DNA from: Proteobacteria bacterium 005FR1
GTDB taxonomy: Bacteria; Pseudomonadota; Gammaproteobacteria; Pseudomonadales; Cellvibrionaceae
Assembly (NCBI GenBank): GCA_026192395.1
Contig: WACF01000002.1
Coordinates: 434,001 to 498,000, forward strand
Direction of reading: 5' to 3'
DNA length: 64,000 nt
The translations under genes and the position numbers were made by a program. The first letter of the stretch is position 1. Each line of letters opens with the position of its first letter. The notes under the pieces are model-generated. The model made no database searches. It saw only the letters and a list, made by a program, of their open reading frames with translations, and was not told where the DNA came from. This document shows, in pieces, positions 52,209 through 62,055 of this stretch.

Positions 52209-52970
52209 ATGTCGTCGAGACGGAAAATCAAACACGAAAAAGAAACTGCCCCCGTTAACCCGCCAGACCGTATTACCAGTGTACCCAACAACGCCCCCCG
52301 CGCGATCCTGGCGCTGGTGGTGGGACTGTCGCTGGTGGTGGCGAGCATCCAGATGCCAGAGGCATTCTGGAGCGATTTGCTCAAAAGCGCGCACTTTCAA
52401 TCAGACATGTCTGGCTTCGTTTCGCTTACGGCGATCTACACAGTTGCGATTTTGCTGATGGCGCCTTTGTCTCCTTTCGCACTGGCGGCGGGGGTTTTGT
52501 TCGGATTCTGGTGGGGAAGTTTTCTGGCGCTGATTGCACTCAATGTGGGTGCGGCGCTTGCCTTCCTTGTTGCACGCTACCTGCTTCGGCGGCAGTTTGC
52601 TCACAAGCTTTCCAGCAACGGCAAGATGGCGGTGCTGGCTCGGGCCATGCGTGGGGATGCGGTGAGGACGATCGCTATTTTGCGTCTCAACCCGGTGATT
52701 CCTTTCAACTTGCAGAATTATGTTTGCGGCGCAACCGGTGTGAGCTTCCCGCGATATGCGGCAGGAACTTTCCTTGGCGCAGCGCCATTCACGATTGCAC
52801 TCGTGTATCTCGGGCACGCCGGTCGCAGCCTGGTGCAAGTTGAAGAGTGGACCCTGATTCTGTTTGGAGCCGGTGTGCTTCTCACTTTGCCCATGACTTG
52901 GGCGTTGTTGCGTAAAACGATCACGCATCTGAGGGAGAACAATGACAACACAGCCAACGACCAAGAATAA
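52209..52970 (+). CDS. TVP38/TMEM64 (VTT-domain) membrane protein
   Basis: 253 residues with a first helix (about 32-48), the VTT domain (LLMAPLSPFALAAGVLFGFWWGS, then AILRLNPVIPFNLQNYVCG and AAGTFLGAAPFTI), and two further helices. The DedA/VTT superfamily is associated with lipid movement across membranes. ATG 52209 follows GGAG; in-frame GTG 52197 is an alternative. It overlaps the glycosyltransferase gene by 29 bases, so the two are translated together. Confidence 0.84.
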   Translation: MSSRRKIKHEKETAPVNPPDRITSVPNNAPRAILALVVGLSLVVASIQMPEAFWSDLLKSAHFQSDMSGFVSLTAIYTVAILLMAPLSPFALAAGVLFGFWWGSFLALIALNVGAALAFLVARYLLRRQFAHKLSSNGKMAVLARAMRGDAVRTIAILRLNPVIPFNLQNYVCGATGVSFPRYAAGTFLGAAPFTIALVYLGHAGRSLVQVEEWTLILFGAGVLLTLPMTWALLRKTITHLRENNDNTANDQE

Positions 52971-54312
52971 CCTGCGCGTTCTCTTTCTTACCTCCAAGCT
53001 CGGCTTCGGCCACACCAGGGCTGCGTCGGCCATCGAGAACGAACTCGCGACTACCGCCGAGCTCGAGTCGGAGTACCTGGATTTGTGGTCGCTGATGGAC
53101 GAGGAAGTGGCGGCCTCGGTGAAAGACGGCTATCTGCGCATGGCCACCGAATATCCGGACTACTACCAGAAGCTCTACGATCTGGACGTGGGGCTCTGGC
53201 GGCAGTTGAGCGGCGAGGCGCCCGCGGATCCGGCGATCAAGGCCTTTCTCTCCGATCAGCGTCAGCGCTGGTTTCCAGGGCGCAATAACTGGTTCAACAG
53301 TCGCGGTCAAAATCTCGATCAGGGTCTGCTGAACACGTTCATCAGTTTGATCTGCTCCAATCAGGAGCGCCGTCTGCATCGAGTGATTCTGCGCAGCATT
53401 CTGCTGCTCATGCGCGAAGTGCTGGTGAGCCGCCTGCGCGAGCATATCGTCCGCTACGACCCGGACGTGGTAGTCGCAACGCAGATGTATCCCGCGGCGC
53501 TGCTCTCTAACCTCAAGAAGAAGCAGAACTTCCGGCACATACCCTCGGTGGGTGTGATCACCGACTACGGCCTGCATACCGCCTGGGTACGACCGCAAAC
53601 GGATTTCTACTGCGTGGCCACCGAGGAACTCGCCGACGCACTCGGCAAGGAAGGGGTGAGCCCCTCGCGCATCCGCGTGACCGGCATTCCGCTGATGCCC
53701 CAGTTCCGTCATGTGACGAGCGAGGAAGGCGCGCGCCGGCAGCTCGGGCTCGACGTTAACCGGCGTACCGTGCTTGTGACCGGAGGTCAGTACGGCATCG
53801 GCATCGTCAAACCAGTGGCGGATTTGTTGAGGACACATCCTGGCTACCAGATTCTGGTCACCAGCGGTTCCTCACAGCGGGAAACCGTGAAGCTCAAACA
53901 CCTCGAGCGTCAATATCCAAACCAGTTGCAGGTGTTCGGCTGGGTGGAAGATATGTCCAAACTGCTCTGTGCAGCGGACGTGGTGGTGGGCAAACCGGGC
54001 GGGCTCAGTGTCAGCGAAGCCTTGGCCTGCGGACGTCCATTCCTTGCGACCTGCTGTCTGGGCGGGCAGGAGCGACACAATGTGGAGTTCCTGCGGCGCA
54101 ACGGGATGGGGGATCTTATCGATCTGGCAAGGCTGCCGTCGGTGCTGGAGTCCATGTTTTCGCCTGGTGGTGATCTCGCCAACATCAAGCGTCGCGCCTA
54201 CGACCTGGGCAAGCGGGATGGCGCCAGCAGAATCGCCCATCTGGTCAAACAAGTCTGGCGCCTGCGCGAAGTGCAGCCGGACCTGGGCAATACGGCGGAC
54301 CGCGCAGGATGA
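52942..54312 (+). CDS. MGDG-synthase-like glycosyltransferase (GT28)
   Basis: 456 residues, GT-B fold: an N-terminal MGDG-synthase domain with LTSKLGFGHTRAASAIENEL and a C-terminal donor-binding part with VTGGQYGIGIVKP, VFGWVEDMSKLLCAADVVVGKPGGLSVSEALACGRP. This family transfers a sugar from a UDP-sugar to diacylglycerol or a related lipid. Sugar and acceptor cannot be read. It overlaps the upstream VTT gene by 29 bases and the downstream YkoP-like gene by four, suggesting a single glycolipid pathway. Confidence 0.85.
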   Translation: MTTQPTTKNNLRVLFLTSKLGFGHTRAASAIENELATTAELESEYLDLWSLMDEEVAASVKDGYLRMATEYPDYYQKLYDLDVGLWRQLSGEAPADPAIKAFLSDQRQRWFPGRNNWFNSRGQNLDQGLLNTFISLICSNQERRLHRVILRSILLLMREVLVSRLREHIVRYDPDVVVATQMYPAALLSNLKKKQNFRHIPSVGVITDYGLHTAWVRPQTDFYCVATEELADALGKEGVSPSRIRVTGIPLMPQFRHVTSEEGARRQLGLDVNRRTVLVTGGQYGIGIVKPVADLLRTHPGYQILVTSGSSQRETVKLKHLERQYPNQLQVFGWVEDMSKLLCAADVVVGKPGGLSVSEALACGRPFLATCCLGGQERHNVEFLRRNGMGDLIDLARLPSVLESMFSPGGDLANIKRRAYDLGKRDGASRIAHLVKQVWRLREVQPDLGNTADRAG

Positions 54313-54938
54313 GTATGAGCAAGGTATTCCGTGGATCTGTCCACGCGGCGCTCGCTCGGCTGTTTCTCGCCTACGATGCGGCCTATCGGGTGATCTTTCG
54401 CTTGCAGCCGGTTAATGAGTTTCTGTTCATCAATCGCGCTGTCTACAAGGGGCCGGAGCGACGCTTTGCCGACGGCACCGTGTTGTCGCCGGGCGACCCC
54501 ATCGGCGTAATCCATTTCAATAACCAGTTCATGAGCCAGGTGCAGGCGCGCAGCGGCAAAAGCAACACTGGCAAGCGCGCCGCCTTTGCTTTCGGAGCGG
54601 CATTGATCAAGTCCATGCACAAGCTTGGTCAGCAGCTTGGTCAGTCCCCAGCTCTGGGGGATTTGAAAGTGATCAGCGGCATCACCTGGTTCAAGGCCCA
54701 TGGCCGTCAGCTGGGTTTCGAGATCGAACCACTGCCGCCGGGGCGGCGCAAACGAATGCTGCGCGCGCATTTCAGAGTGCTTCTGCGCTTGCTCTTTCCG
54801 CATCTGGCGCAACGGGAGAACCATCGCCTCGAGCCTCACCAGTTCTGGATGACCCGGAACCAATTGCGGCAACTGGTCGTCTCAGAGGACCAACATGTGG
54901 TTAAACGGCTGGTGAAATATGATAACCAAAGGCTGTGA
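54309..54938 (+). CDS. YkoP-like protein
   Basis: 209 residues resembling the YkoP-like domain: VYKGPERRFADGTVLSPGDPIGVIHFNNQF is the recognisable core, followed by a basic C-terminal region. Function is unknown; in Bacillus subtilis ykoP also neighbours a related glycosyltransferase, ykoN. ATG 54309 overlaps the preceding stop by four bases and the 3' end overlaps the deacetylase start by 20 bases. Orthology to YkoP is from recall of the family, not a search. Confidence 0.65.
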   Translation: MSMSKVFRGSVHAALARLFLAYDAAYRVIFRLQPVNEFLFINRAVYKGPERRFADGTVLSPGDPIGVIHFNNQFMSQVQARSGKSNTGKRAAFAFGAALIKSMHKLGQQLGQSPALGDLKVISGITWFKAHGRQLGFEIEPLPPGRRKRMLRAHFRVLLRLLFPHLAQRENHRLEPHQFWMTRNQLRQLVVSEDQHVVKRLVKYDNQRL

Positions 54939-55563
54939 TGACCAGCCCGATATCTATCTCACGTTCGACGATGGGCCGGATCCGCGATTCACACCGCGCC
55001 TGCTGGACATTTTGGATCTGTTTCAGATCAACGCCAGTTTCTTCCTGTTGGGGCAGGCTTGCGAGCGCTTTCCTGACCTGGTTCGCCGCATCAGCGAAGC
55101 GGGTCACACCATCGGCAATCACACCTTCACTCATTGCCACCCATGGGCGGTGAGCGCACGACGTGCACGCGATGAAGTACGCCGGACGCAGGGGGTAATC
55201 GCTGACGCCTGCGGCAAGGCGCCGAAGCTGTTTCGCCCACCTTACGGACGGCGACGCGCCGTGATGATCGAAGAGGCAAGCGCACTGGGCATGGAGACCG
55301 TACTCTGGACCCGCAGCGCAATCGACTGGGGCGTCATGGCGGAGATCGATTCCATCGGCCACCGCCTTTCCCAGGCCTGCGCCGGGGACATTCTTCTCTG
55401 CCACGATGCGCCGATGGTTAAGAACAAGCCCGATCTGACCCTTGCTGTCTTGCCGGGCTTCATCGAACAAAGCCATCGCCGCAAGCTACGCTTCGCGCCC
55501 CTGGACCAATTACTGGCGCGCCGGACCGGCGAAGGTTCGATTTCCCCGGCGCAGTCAGTATAA
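54919..55563 (+). CDS. CE4 polysaccharide deacetylase
   Basis: 214 residues, NodB homology domain: TFDDGPDP (catalytic base and metal Asp), HTFTH (metal His pair), RPPYG, DWGV and LLCHDAP with the catalytic His. All five motifs are present. No signal peptide or membrane segment is seen, so it is predicted cytosolic or exported by an unusual route, which suggests a lipid-linked sugar as substrate, for example the product of the neighbouring glycosyltransferase. It overlaps the YkoP-like gene by 20 bases. Confidence 0.87.
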   Translation: MITKGCDDQPDIYLTFDDGPDPRFTPRLLDILDLFQINASFFLLGQACERFPDLVRRISEAGHTIGNHTFTHCHPWAVSARRARDEVRRTQGVIADACGKAPKLFRPPYGRRRAVMIEEASALGMETVLWTRSAIDWGVMAEIDSIGHRLSQACAGDILLCHDAPMVKNKPDLTLAVLPGFIEQSHRRKLRFAPLDQLLARRTGEGSISPAQSV

Positions 55564-55605
55564 TCACGCGGCACTCACCTTTTTACTCTTCACACAAATC
55601 CCCGA

Positions 55606-58600
55606 ATGAGATTTCCGATCGACGACTGCCTGTTGGCGGACCGCCAGCGCTTTCAATCCAGACTGCAACAGATTGCCCAGCGGGAAAAGCAGGGCAAGCC
55701 TGCGGACCGCATGCGCGAGCGATTGGCGGAAGCGGTGAATGCGTCCTTGTCAGTCGTGGAGCAGCGCCGGGCGAAACTGCCGGCGATTTCCTTCCCGGAA
55801 GAACTGCCGGTCTCGCAGAAGCGGGACGACATCGCGACGGCGCTGGCGAATCACCAGGTGATCATCGTCGCCGGTGAAACCGGCTCCGGCAAAACCACCC
55901 AGCTGCCCAAGATCTGCCTGGAACACGGGCGGGGCATTCACGGCGTGATCGGCCATACTCAGCCGCGGCGAATAGCCGCGCGTACGGTGGCCACCCGCAT
56001 CGCCGAAGAGCTCGATGTGTCGATTGGCGAATCCGTCGGTTATCAGGTTCGTTTTACCGACCACAGCAGCGAACACACCCACATCAAGCTGATGACCGAT
56101 GGCATTTTGCTGGCGGAAATCCAGAACGACCGGGATCTGCGACGCTACGACACCTTGATTATCGATGAGGCGCACGAGCGAAGTCTGAACATCGATTTTC
56201 TGCTTGGCTATCTGAAGCAGCTGCTGCCGCGGCGGCCGGACCTGAAGGTGATCATTACCTCCGCAACCATCGACGTGGAGCGCCTGGCCAGGCACTTCGA
56301 CGGCGCTCCGGTGGTGCAGGTCTCCGGGCGCACCTATCCGGTGGATGTCTATTATCGCCCGGTGCTCGAATACGAAGACATGATCGATGCGATCGTCAGC
56401 ACGGTTCAGGATGTATTAGCTGAAGAGTCGGGCCACAGCGGCGATTTTCTGGTGTTTCTCTCCGGTGAACGGGACATTCGCGAAACCGCCCTGGCGCTTC
56501 GCAAGGCGCAGATTCCGCATCTGGAGATTCTGCCGCTATACGCGCGTCTCAGCCTGGCTGAACAGAACAAGGTTTTTCATGGCCACAAAGGCCGCCGCAT
56601 CGTATTGGCCACCAACGTGGCGGAAACGTCGATCACCGTGCCGGGCATCCGCTACGTGATCGATCCGGGTTACGCGCGCATTAGTCGTTACAGCTACAAA
56701 ACCAAGGTATTGCGCCTGCCCATCGAGCCGATCTCCCAGGCTAGCGCCAATCAGCGCAAGGGCCGCAGCGGCCGGGTGGCCAACGGCGTATGTATTCGTC
56801 TCTACGACGAAGAGGATTTCAATTCGCGGCCCGAGTACACCGAGCCGGAAATCCTGCGCAGCAATCTTGCCAGCGTAATCCTGCAAATGGCGCAGCTCCA
56901 GCTCGGGGAAATCCGCGATTTCCCCTTCGTGGACATGCCGGACAAGCGGCTGATCAACGACGGCTACAAGCTGCTGGAGGAGCTGCAGGCGCTGGACAAG
57001 CGCGGACGTCTCACCGAGCTGGGGCGGCAGCAAACGCAGTTTTCCGTCGATCCGCGCTTCGCCCGCATGTGTCTGGCTGCCGACCGTTTTGGCTGCCTGA
57101 AGGAAATGCTGATCATTGTCAGCGCGCTGACCATCCAGGATCCGCGCGAGCGTCCCGCCGATAAGCAGCAGGCATCCGATGAAAAGCACCGTCGTTTCTG
57201 GGAGCCGAACTCGGATTTTCTCGCCTACATAAATCTGTGGAACTATGTGGAGCAGCAGCGCCAGGATCTGTCACAGAACCAGTTCCGAAATTTGTGCAAA
57301 AAGGAGTTTCTGTCCTTTTTGCGCCTGCGCGAGTGGCGGGATTTGCATTACCAGCTGCGACTCACCGCCAAGCACCTCGGCCTGCGTGAAAGCCGTTCGG
57401 TCGGAAGCCGCTCAGACGAAGAAGGGGCATCGGTCAACTACGAGAGCGTTCATCGCGCACTGATCACCGGCCTGCTCGGCAATATCGGCAACCTCACCGA
57501 AGAGCGCAGCTATCTCGGACCGCGCAACCGCCGCTTCAGTATTTTCCCCGGCTCGTCCCTGTTCAAGTCCACGCCCAAGTGGGTAATTGCCGGCGAACTG
57601 ATCGAGACCACCAAGCTCTACGCGCACACAGTGGCAAAGGTCGAACCGGAATGGTTGCTGGATGCGGCTGATCATCTGGTGAAGCGTCACCACTTCGAGC
57701 CCCATTACGACGCCCGCCGCGGGCAGGTGATGGCCTATGAACGGGTGACGCTCTATGGTCTGACCTTGGTCGAAAAGCGCCGGGTAAATTACGGCCGCAT
57801 CGACCCGGTGGAAGCGCGGGAAATCTTTATCCAGGCCGCCCTGGTGGAAGCGCGCTATCGTCCGCCGACTGGCAAGGAGCCCCGCTTCTTCCGCCATAAC
57901 AAGGCGCTCATGGAAGAGCTGCTCGACATGGAAGCCAAAACCCGCCGACGCGACATCGTCGCCGAGGACAGGGACATTTACCGCTTCTTCGATGAGCGTG
58001 TTCCCGCGGACGTCGTAAACCTGAAAGGCTTTGAAGCCTGGCGCAAGCAGGCAGAGCGGGAGACTCCCGATCTTCTGTATATCCCCCGTGAGCTGCTGAT
58101 GCAGAACGCGGCACTGGATGTGACCGAAGCGCAATTCCCCAACGAGCTGGAGTGGAAGGGTATCCACTATCCGCTCAGTTATCAGTTTTCGCCGGGACAG
58201 GCCGAAGACGGCGTGAGCATTCATGTTCCCATCCATGGTCTGCATATGGTGCCGGAACACCGTCTGCAATGGCTGGTGCCGGGCATGCTGCGGGAAAAAT
58301 GCATTCAGCTGGTCAAGGGCTTGCCTCGCCAGTGGCGCAAGCATTTCGTACCGGTGCCCGATTACGTGAGCAAGGCGCTGGCGCATATGGAGGTGTCCGA
58401 TGAACCGCTGGCGGTGTCACTCGGTCGTGCCTTGAAAAAGATCACCGGCGTGGAAGTGCCGGCGGAAAGCTGGGCGGCGGTGAATCTCGATCCGTATTAC
58501 CGCTTCAACATCAAGGTGCTGAACGAGAAGGGGAAGGTGGTGGATTCGAGCCGTGATCTGGGTGAGCTGTTTGCCACCTACCGCGGCCGGTTGCAGGACA

Positions 58601-59505
58601 GCCTCCGCGATGCCGGCGAGTCCATCGAGCGCGACGCCCTCGAATCCTGGGATTTCGGTGAACTGCCGGAAACCGTTCACCTGAAAAAGAATGGCGGGAC
58701 TACGGTCGGCTTTCCCGCCCTGGTGGATACCGGCAGTGCGGTGAACCTTCGGCTGCAGGATGATCCGCAGCGGGCCATCTACTTGAGTCAACAGGGCCTC
58801 GCTCGCCTGATCGCGCTCGAACTGAAGCAGACCACCAAATACGCGCAGAAGAATCTGCTCAAGGGCAAAAACATGGCCCTGCGACTGGCCAGCTTCGGCC
58901 AGCCGGAGAAGCTCAAGGACGATTTGATCCTGGCGGCGATTCGGCACATTTGCGTCGATGGTCAGCCCCTGCCGCGTGACCGCGAACAATTCGACAAATT
59001 GCTCAACCGCGCACGCCAGCAGTTCACCGGCAAGGTGCAGGAGCTGGAATCGCTACTGATCAAATTCGCTGACACGCTGCTGGAAGTCCAGTCGATGATG
59101 GCCGCTCGCGCGGACAAACCACTGTTCAAAAGTATTCGCGCCGACATCGTCGAGCAGACAAAGCAGCTGACTCGCCCGGGCTTTCTGTTCCATACTCCGC
59201 CGCAGTGGCTGCAGCAGTATCCCCAATACCTGCTGGGCATCAAAACGCGTATCGAAAAGTCCGACGCGCAGATTCAGAAGGATCACGCCCGACAACTGGA
59301 ACTGCAACCCTTCCGGGAGCGCCTCAAAAGCTATTGGGAGAGCCAGGACGACTACCTGCTCTGGCAGGACGCGGAACTGCAAACCTACCGCTGGATGCTC
59401 GAGGAGTTCCGGCTTTCGCTGTTCGCCCAACCCATGAAGACCAGCGTTCCCGTGTCGCCGAAGCGGCTTGAAAAGCAGTGGGAGAACACTGTCGCTAGTC
59501 GCTAG
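55606..59505 (+). CDS. hrpA: ATP-dependent RNA helicase HrpA
   Basis: 1299 residues: Walker A GETGSGKTTQ at about 90, DEAH at 187-190, SAT, helicase motif VI QRKGRSGR, then the HA2/OB region and the long HrpA-specific C-terminal domain. It is a DEAH-box RNA helicase linked to mRNA processing and ribosome rescue. Length matches E. coli HrpA. The C-terminal residues VASR and the TAG stop are written in a GTCGCTAGTCGCTAG heptamer, so the native end may have been changed by the repeat. Confidence 0.96.
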   Translation: MRFPIDDCLLADRQRFQSRLQQIAQREKQGKPADRMRERLAEAVNASLSVVEQRRAKLPAISFPEELPVSQKRDDIATALANHQVIIVAGETGSGKTTQLPKICLEHGRGIHGVIGHTQPRRIAARTVATRIAEELDVSIGESVGYQVRFTDHSSEHTHIKLMTDGILLAEIQNDRDLRRYDTLIIDEAHERSLNIDFLLGYLKQLLPRRPDLKVIITSATIDVERLARHFDGAPVVQVSGRTYPVDVYYRPVLEYEDMIDAIVSTVQDVLAEESGHSGDFLVFLSGERDIRETALALRKAQIPHLEILPLYARLSLAEQNKVFHGHKGRRIVLATNVAETSITVPGIRYVIDPGYARISRYSYKTKVLRLPIEPISQASANQRKGRSGRVANGVCIRLYDEEDFNSRPEYTEPEILRSNLASVILQMAQLQLGEIRDFPFVDMPDKRLINDGYKLLEELQALDKRGRLTELGRQQTQFSVDPRFARMCLAADRFGCLKEMLIIVSALTIQDPRERPADKQQASDEKHRRFWEPNSDFLAYINLWNYVEQQRQDLSQNQFRNLCKKEFLSFLRLREWRDLHYQLRLTAKHLGLRESRSVGSRSDEEGASVNYESVHRALITGLLGNIGNLTEERSYLGPRNRRFSIFPGSSLFKSTPKWVIAGELIETTKLYAHTVAKVEPEWLLDAADHLVKRHHFEPHYDARRGQVMAYERVTLYGLTLVEKRRVNYGRIDPVEAREIFIQAALVEARYRPPTGKEPRFFRHNKALMEELLDMEAKTRRRDIVAEDRDIYRFFDERVPADVVNLKGFEAWRKQAERETPDLLYIPRELLMQNAALDVTEAQFPNELEWKGIHYPLSYQFSPGQAEDGVSIHVPIHGLHMVPEHRLQWLVPGMLREKCIQLVKGLPRQWRKHFVPVPDYVSKALAHMEVSDEPLAVSLGRALKKITGVEVPAESWAAVNLDPYYRFNIKVLNEKGKVVDSSRDLGELFATYRGRLQDSLRDAGESIERDALESWDFGELPETVHLKKNGGTTVGFPALVDTGSAVNLRLQDDPQRAIYLSQQGLARLIALELKQTTKYAQKNLLKGKNMALRLASFGQPEKLKDDLILAAIRHICVDGQPLPRDREQFDKLLNRARQQFTGKVQELESLLIKFADTLLEVQSMMAARADKPLFKSIRADIVEQTKQLTRPGFLFHTPPQWLQQYPQYLLGIKTRIEKSDAQIQKDHARQLELQPFRERLKSYWESQDDYLLWQDAELQTYRWMLEEFRLSLFAQPMKTSVPVSPKRLEKQWENTVASR

Positions 59506-59510
59506 TCGGC
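59488..59510. repeat. TAGTCGC heptamer at the hrpA stop
   Basis: CACTGTCGCTAGTCGCTAGT with CGG following: two full units of AGTCGCT plus partial ones across the hrpA stop codon. Same unit as other heptamer arrays in the window. Confidence 0.6.
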
Positions 59511-59516
59511 CCCGCT

Positions 59517-59610
59517 CCGTCATTTCCGGTGAAGGCCGGAATTCATCGGCGGCGGGCAGTGCGGTGGCTCCATCCCTTGGATTCCGGCCTTCGCCGGAAT
59601 GACGGGGAGG
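59517..59610. repeat. Paired inverted REP-like palindromes
   Basis: The left copy CCGTCATTTCCGGTGAAGGC (continuing CGGAATTC) and the right copy (ending CCTTCGCCGGAATGACGGGG) are near-identical in inverted orientation around about 34 bases. Each copy is itself palindromic (TTCCGGnGAAGGCCGGAA). This CCGTCATTCCGGCGAAGGCC sequence is a familiar intergenic repeat in proteobacteria. Confidence 0.8.
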
Positions 59611-59629
59611 AGTTATCAGGTCGTATACT

Positions 59630-59667
<38 letters not shown>

Positions 59668-59770
59668 ACCAACTACTGGCGACGGGCGACTCATCCCTCC
59701 AGTGACCCGCCGCTAACTTCCAAACATCCCCTCTGGCGCGCTATTGATCATTGCCGCTGCTTCCCCGATC

Positions 59771-60706
59771 ATGGCCGTTATGCGCACAATCAGCTGGCGG
59801 GGCTCCCGCATCGATATCAAATCGCAGACCGTGCAGGTGGGTTCTCACCAGCTGGAACTGCGGCGTTGTTGCCGGGAGGGGAAAGAGCCGCTGGGTCCGC
59901 CGATCGTCGCCGTGGCCGGTTTTCTGGAGAGCAACGAGGTTTTCTTTGCCCGCAAAGGGGAAGGAGGCCTCGCTCCCTTTCTCGCGGCACTTGGCTACGA
60001 CGTCTACCTGCTCGAGCTGCGCGGACGCGGAAAGAGCTGGCCTGCGGTCACCAAGGCTTCCGATTGGAGCTTTGAGGAAAACATTGCCGAGGACATTCCG
60101 GCGCATCTGCAGACAATCGCCAAATTGCGTCCCGACGAACCGCAGTTCTGGCTGGGGCAGGGGATCGGAAGCCTGCTGCTCCATTGCGCGTATGAGCGCA
60201 GGCCCCCGGCATCACCACCATTGCTGGGGATGGTCCACTTTGCTGCGAGTCGCGGTGTTTTGCTGGACAGCCGGCGAAAAACCTCGGCGTCGCGGCAATG
60301 GTGGCTGGCCGCGCAAACCATGAAGCTGTTCAGAGGCTATGTGGGCGTTCCCTTCAGCGACCCGCCGCGTCGGGAGACGTGCCAGTCGCTGGCCGAACTG
60401 CGGCAGTGGCAGCGAGAGGCAATGCCGGAACAGAGCCTCAATCTGCCACCAAGCCTGTATATCGCCAGCGAGAACTCGCTGCTGTGGGGAAATCCGAACG
60501 ATACTCGCCGCTGGATACACACGCTGGGGCCGCATAATGCCCGGCTCGTGGCGGTGGGGAAACGAGGCGGCAATCTGCGCAACTACAACCATCGTGAATT
60601 ACTGCAACACGCCAATGCCTGCGATGATCACTTCCTGCAGTTGCAGGCATGGCTGGAAGAACAGTGCGTTTGCGCGGAGGGCAAACCAGCAAACATCTCC
60701 GCCTAG
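59771..60706 (+). CDS. Alpha/beta hydrolase-fold protein with altered nucleophile elbow
   Basis: 311 residues with a hydrolase core: VAVAGFLESNEVFF, LGYDVYLLELRGRGKSW, and a beta-strand into FWLGQGIGSLLL. The elbow is G129-Q-G131-I-G133, so the nucleophile position, normally Ser, Asp or Cys, is Gly. The late segment NHRELLQHANACDDHFLQLQAWL has a His where the catalytic His is expected. It may bind rather than hydrolyse, or use another residue. In-frame ATGs at 59771 and 59780 are both possible starts; neither has a good ribosome site. Confidence 0.72.
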   Translation: MAVMRTISWRGSRIDIKSQTVQVGSHQLELRRCCREGKEPLGPPIVAVAGFLESNEVFFARKGEGGLAPFLAALGYDVYLLELRGRGKSWPAVTKASDWSFEENIAEDIPAHLQTIAKLRPDEPQFWLGQGIGSLLLHCAYERRPPASPPLLGMVHFAASRGVLLDSRRKTSASRQWWLAAQTMKLFRGYVGVPFSDPPRRETCQSLAELRQWQREAMPEQSLNLPPSLYIASENSLLWGNPNDTRRWIHTLGPHNARLVAVGKRGGNLRNYNHRELLQHANACDDHFLQLQAWLEEQCVCAEGKPANISA

Positions 60707-60811
60707 CGTTCGCTGGACAGCGTGGCTGCCTTCGGCAAAACGTGCTCTAATGTGTCGCCCTGCAGTCCCGCACGGCAGATTTTTCGTAACAAGCCTCTCG
60801 AGGAAAGATCC

Positions 60812-61204
60812 ATGGCAAAGAAGAACATAACTCCCCTGGCAGCCGCCGTTGGCGCGGCCTTTCTGGCCTCCGCAAGTCTGAGTTCCGTGGCCGGCGAAAA
60901 CCCCTTTGCGGCGCAGGACCTGGGCTCCGGCTACAAACTGGCTGCAAATGCGGCTGAAGGTAAGTGTGGCGAGGGCAAGTGCGGGGAAGGCAAATGTGGC
61001 GGCGCGGCCAGTGCCAACGCCGAGGTCAAGGCCAAAAACGCCGAAGGCAAGTGCGGTGAAGGCAAATGCGGTGAAGGCAAGCCCGCAGCAGCTCAGGGCA
61101 AGAACGCCGAAGGCAAGTGCGGCGGTAAGCCCAAATCCACCCAAAGTGAAGGCAAATGCGGTGAAGGCAAGTGCGGCGAAGGAAAGTGTGGCGGCGCAGC
61201 CTGA
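60812..61204 (+). CDS. hvfA: HvfA-type precursor of a copper-binding modified peptide
   Basis: 130 residues: a signal peptide (about 1-28, ending SSVAG), a short leader-like stretch, then nine EGKCG motifs in groups of three, two, one and three, with spacers and one degenerate EGKPA. All nine Cys lie in EGKCG. HvfA precursors have cysteines in EGKCG converted by the HvfB-HvfC complex to oxazolone/thioamide pairs that bind Cu(I). hvfB and hvfC follow directly. ATG 60812 with GAGGAAAG upstream is chosen over an earlier start. Confidence 0.9.
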   Translation: MAKKNITPLAAAVGAAFLASASLSSVAGENPFAAQDLGSGYKLAANAAEGKCGEGKCGEGKCGGAASANAEVKAKNAEGKCGEGKCGEGKPAAAQGKNAEGKCGGKPKSTQSEGKCGEGKCGEGKCGGAA

Positions 61205-61208
61205 TCTG

Positions 61209-62048
61209 ATGCACGGTGCTGGTCTGGGCTTGCGCAGGAGCATGTTGAATGATCTTGCGCAGCTGACCAGCGACCACATCGATTTCATCGAAGTTGCGCC
61301 GGAGAACTGGATCGGCGTGGGCGGACGTTTCGCCCGGCGGTTGCGCGAATATACCGAGCGCTTTCCGCTGGTGTGTCACGGCCTTTCCCTGTCCATCGGT
61401 TCGCCGGCGCCACTTGATTTCGACCTGCTGAAGCAAATCAAACTGTTTCTTGATGCGCACCAGGTGCGTTGCTACAGCGAACATCTGAGCTATTGCAGCG
61501 ACGATGGTCACCTTTACGATCTTCTGCCCATCCCCTTCACCGAAGAAGCGGTGCACTACGTGGCCGGGCGGATTCGCCAGGTGCAGGACTTTCTCGGGCG
61601 GCGGATCGCAATGGAGAATGTGTCCTACTACTGCGCGCCGCAGCAGGAAATGCGCGAGATCGATTTTATCAACGCGGTGATTGCCGAAGCCGATTGCGAC
61701 CTGCTGTTGGATGTAAACAACATCTATGTGAACAGCATCAATCACGGTTACGATCCTCTGGATTTTCTTCATCGGCTCCCCGGTGACCGCGCTGTTTACC
61801 TGCATATCGCTGGACATTATCAGGAAGCGGAGGACCTTCGGGTGGACACCCATGGCTCGGACGTGATTGCGCCGGTATGGCGTTTGCTGGAAGAAGCCTA
61901 TCGACGCTTCGGTGCCTTGCCGACATTGCTCGAGCGGGATTTCAATATCCCACCGGTTGCGGATCTGTTGGCGGAAGTGGATCAGATCAAATCGATTCAG
62001 CGCCGTTTCCTGCTTTCAGAAAGTCAGCGCGCGGTTCCCGCGTTCTAA
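61209..62048 (+). CDS. hvfB: HvfB, DUF692 multinuclear iron oxidase
   Basis: 279 residues of the DUF692/MNIO family: [11 protein letters not shown] at the start, [59 protein letters not shown] and DTHGSDV carry the His, Asp and Glu iron ligands. In characterised systems it oxidises precursor cysteines with O2. It starts four bases after hvfA; hvfC follows after seven. All family motifs look intact. Confidence 0.92.
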   Translation: MHGAGLGLRRSMLNDLAQLTSDHIDFIEVAPENWIGVGGRFARRLREYTERFPLVCHGLSLSIGSPAPLDFDLLKQIKLFLDAHQVRCYSEHLSYCSDDGHLYDLLPIPFTEEAVHYVAGRIRQVQDFLGRRIAMENVSYYCAPQQEMREIDFINAVIAEADCDLLLDVNNIYVNSINHGYDPLDFLHRLPGDRAVYLHIAGHYQEAEDLRVDTHGSDVIAPVWRLLEEAYRRFGALPTLLERDFNIPPVADLLAEVDQIKSIQRRFLLSESQRAVPAF

Positions 62049-62055
62049 ACTCTGC

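Noticed and set aside
60906-61208. Longer start for hvfB, overlapping hvfA in another frame
   Set aside because: The added residues are Ala/Lys/Ser-rich, a shadow of the EGKCG repeats. The family start is at 61209.
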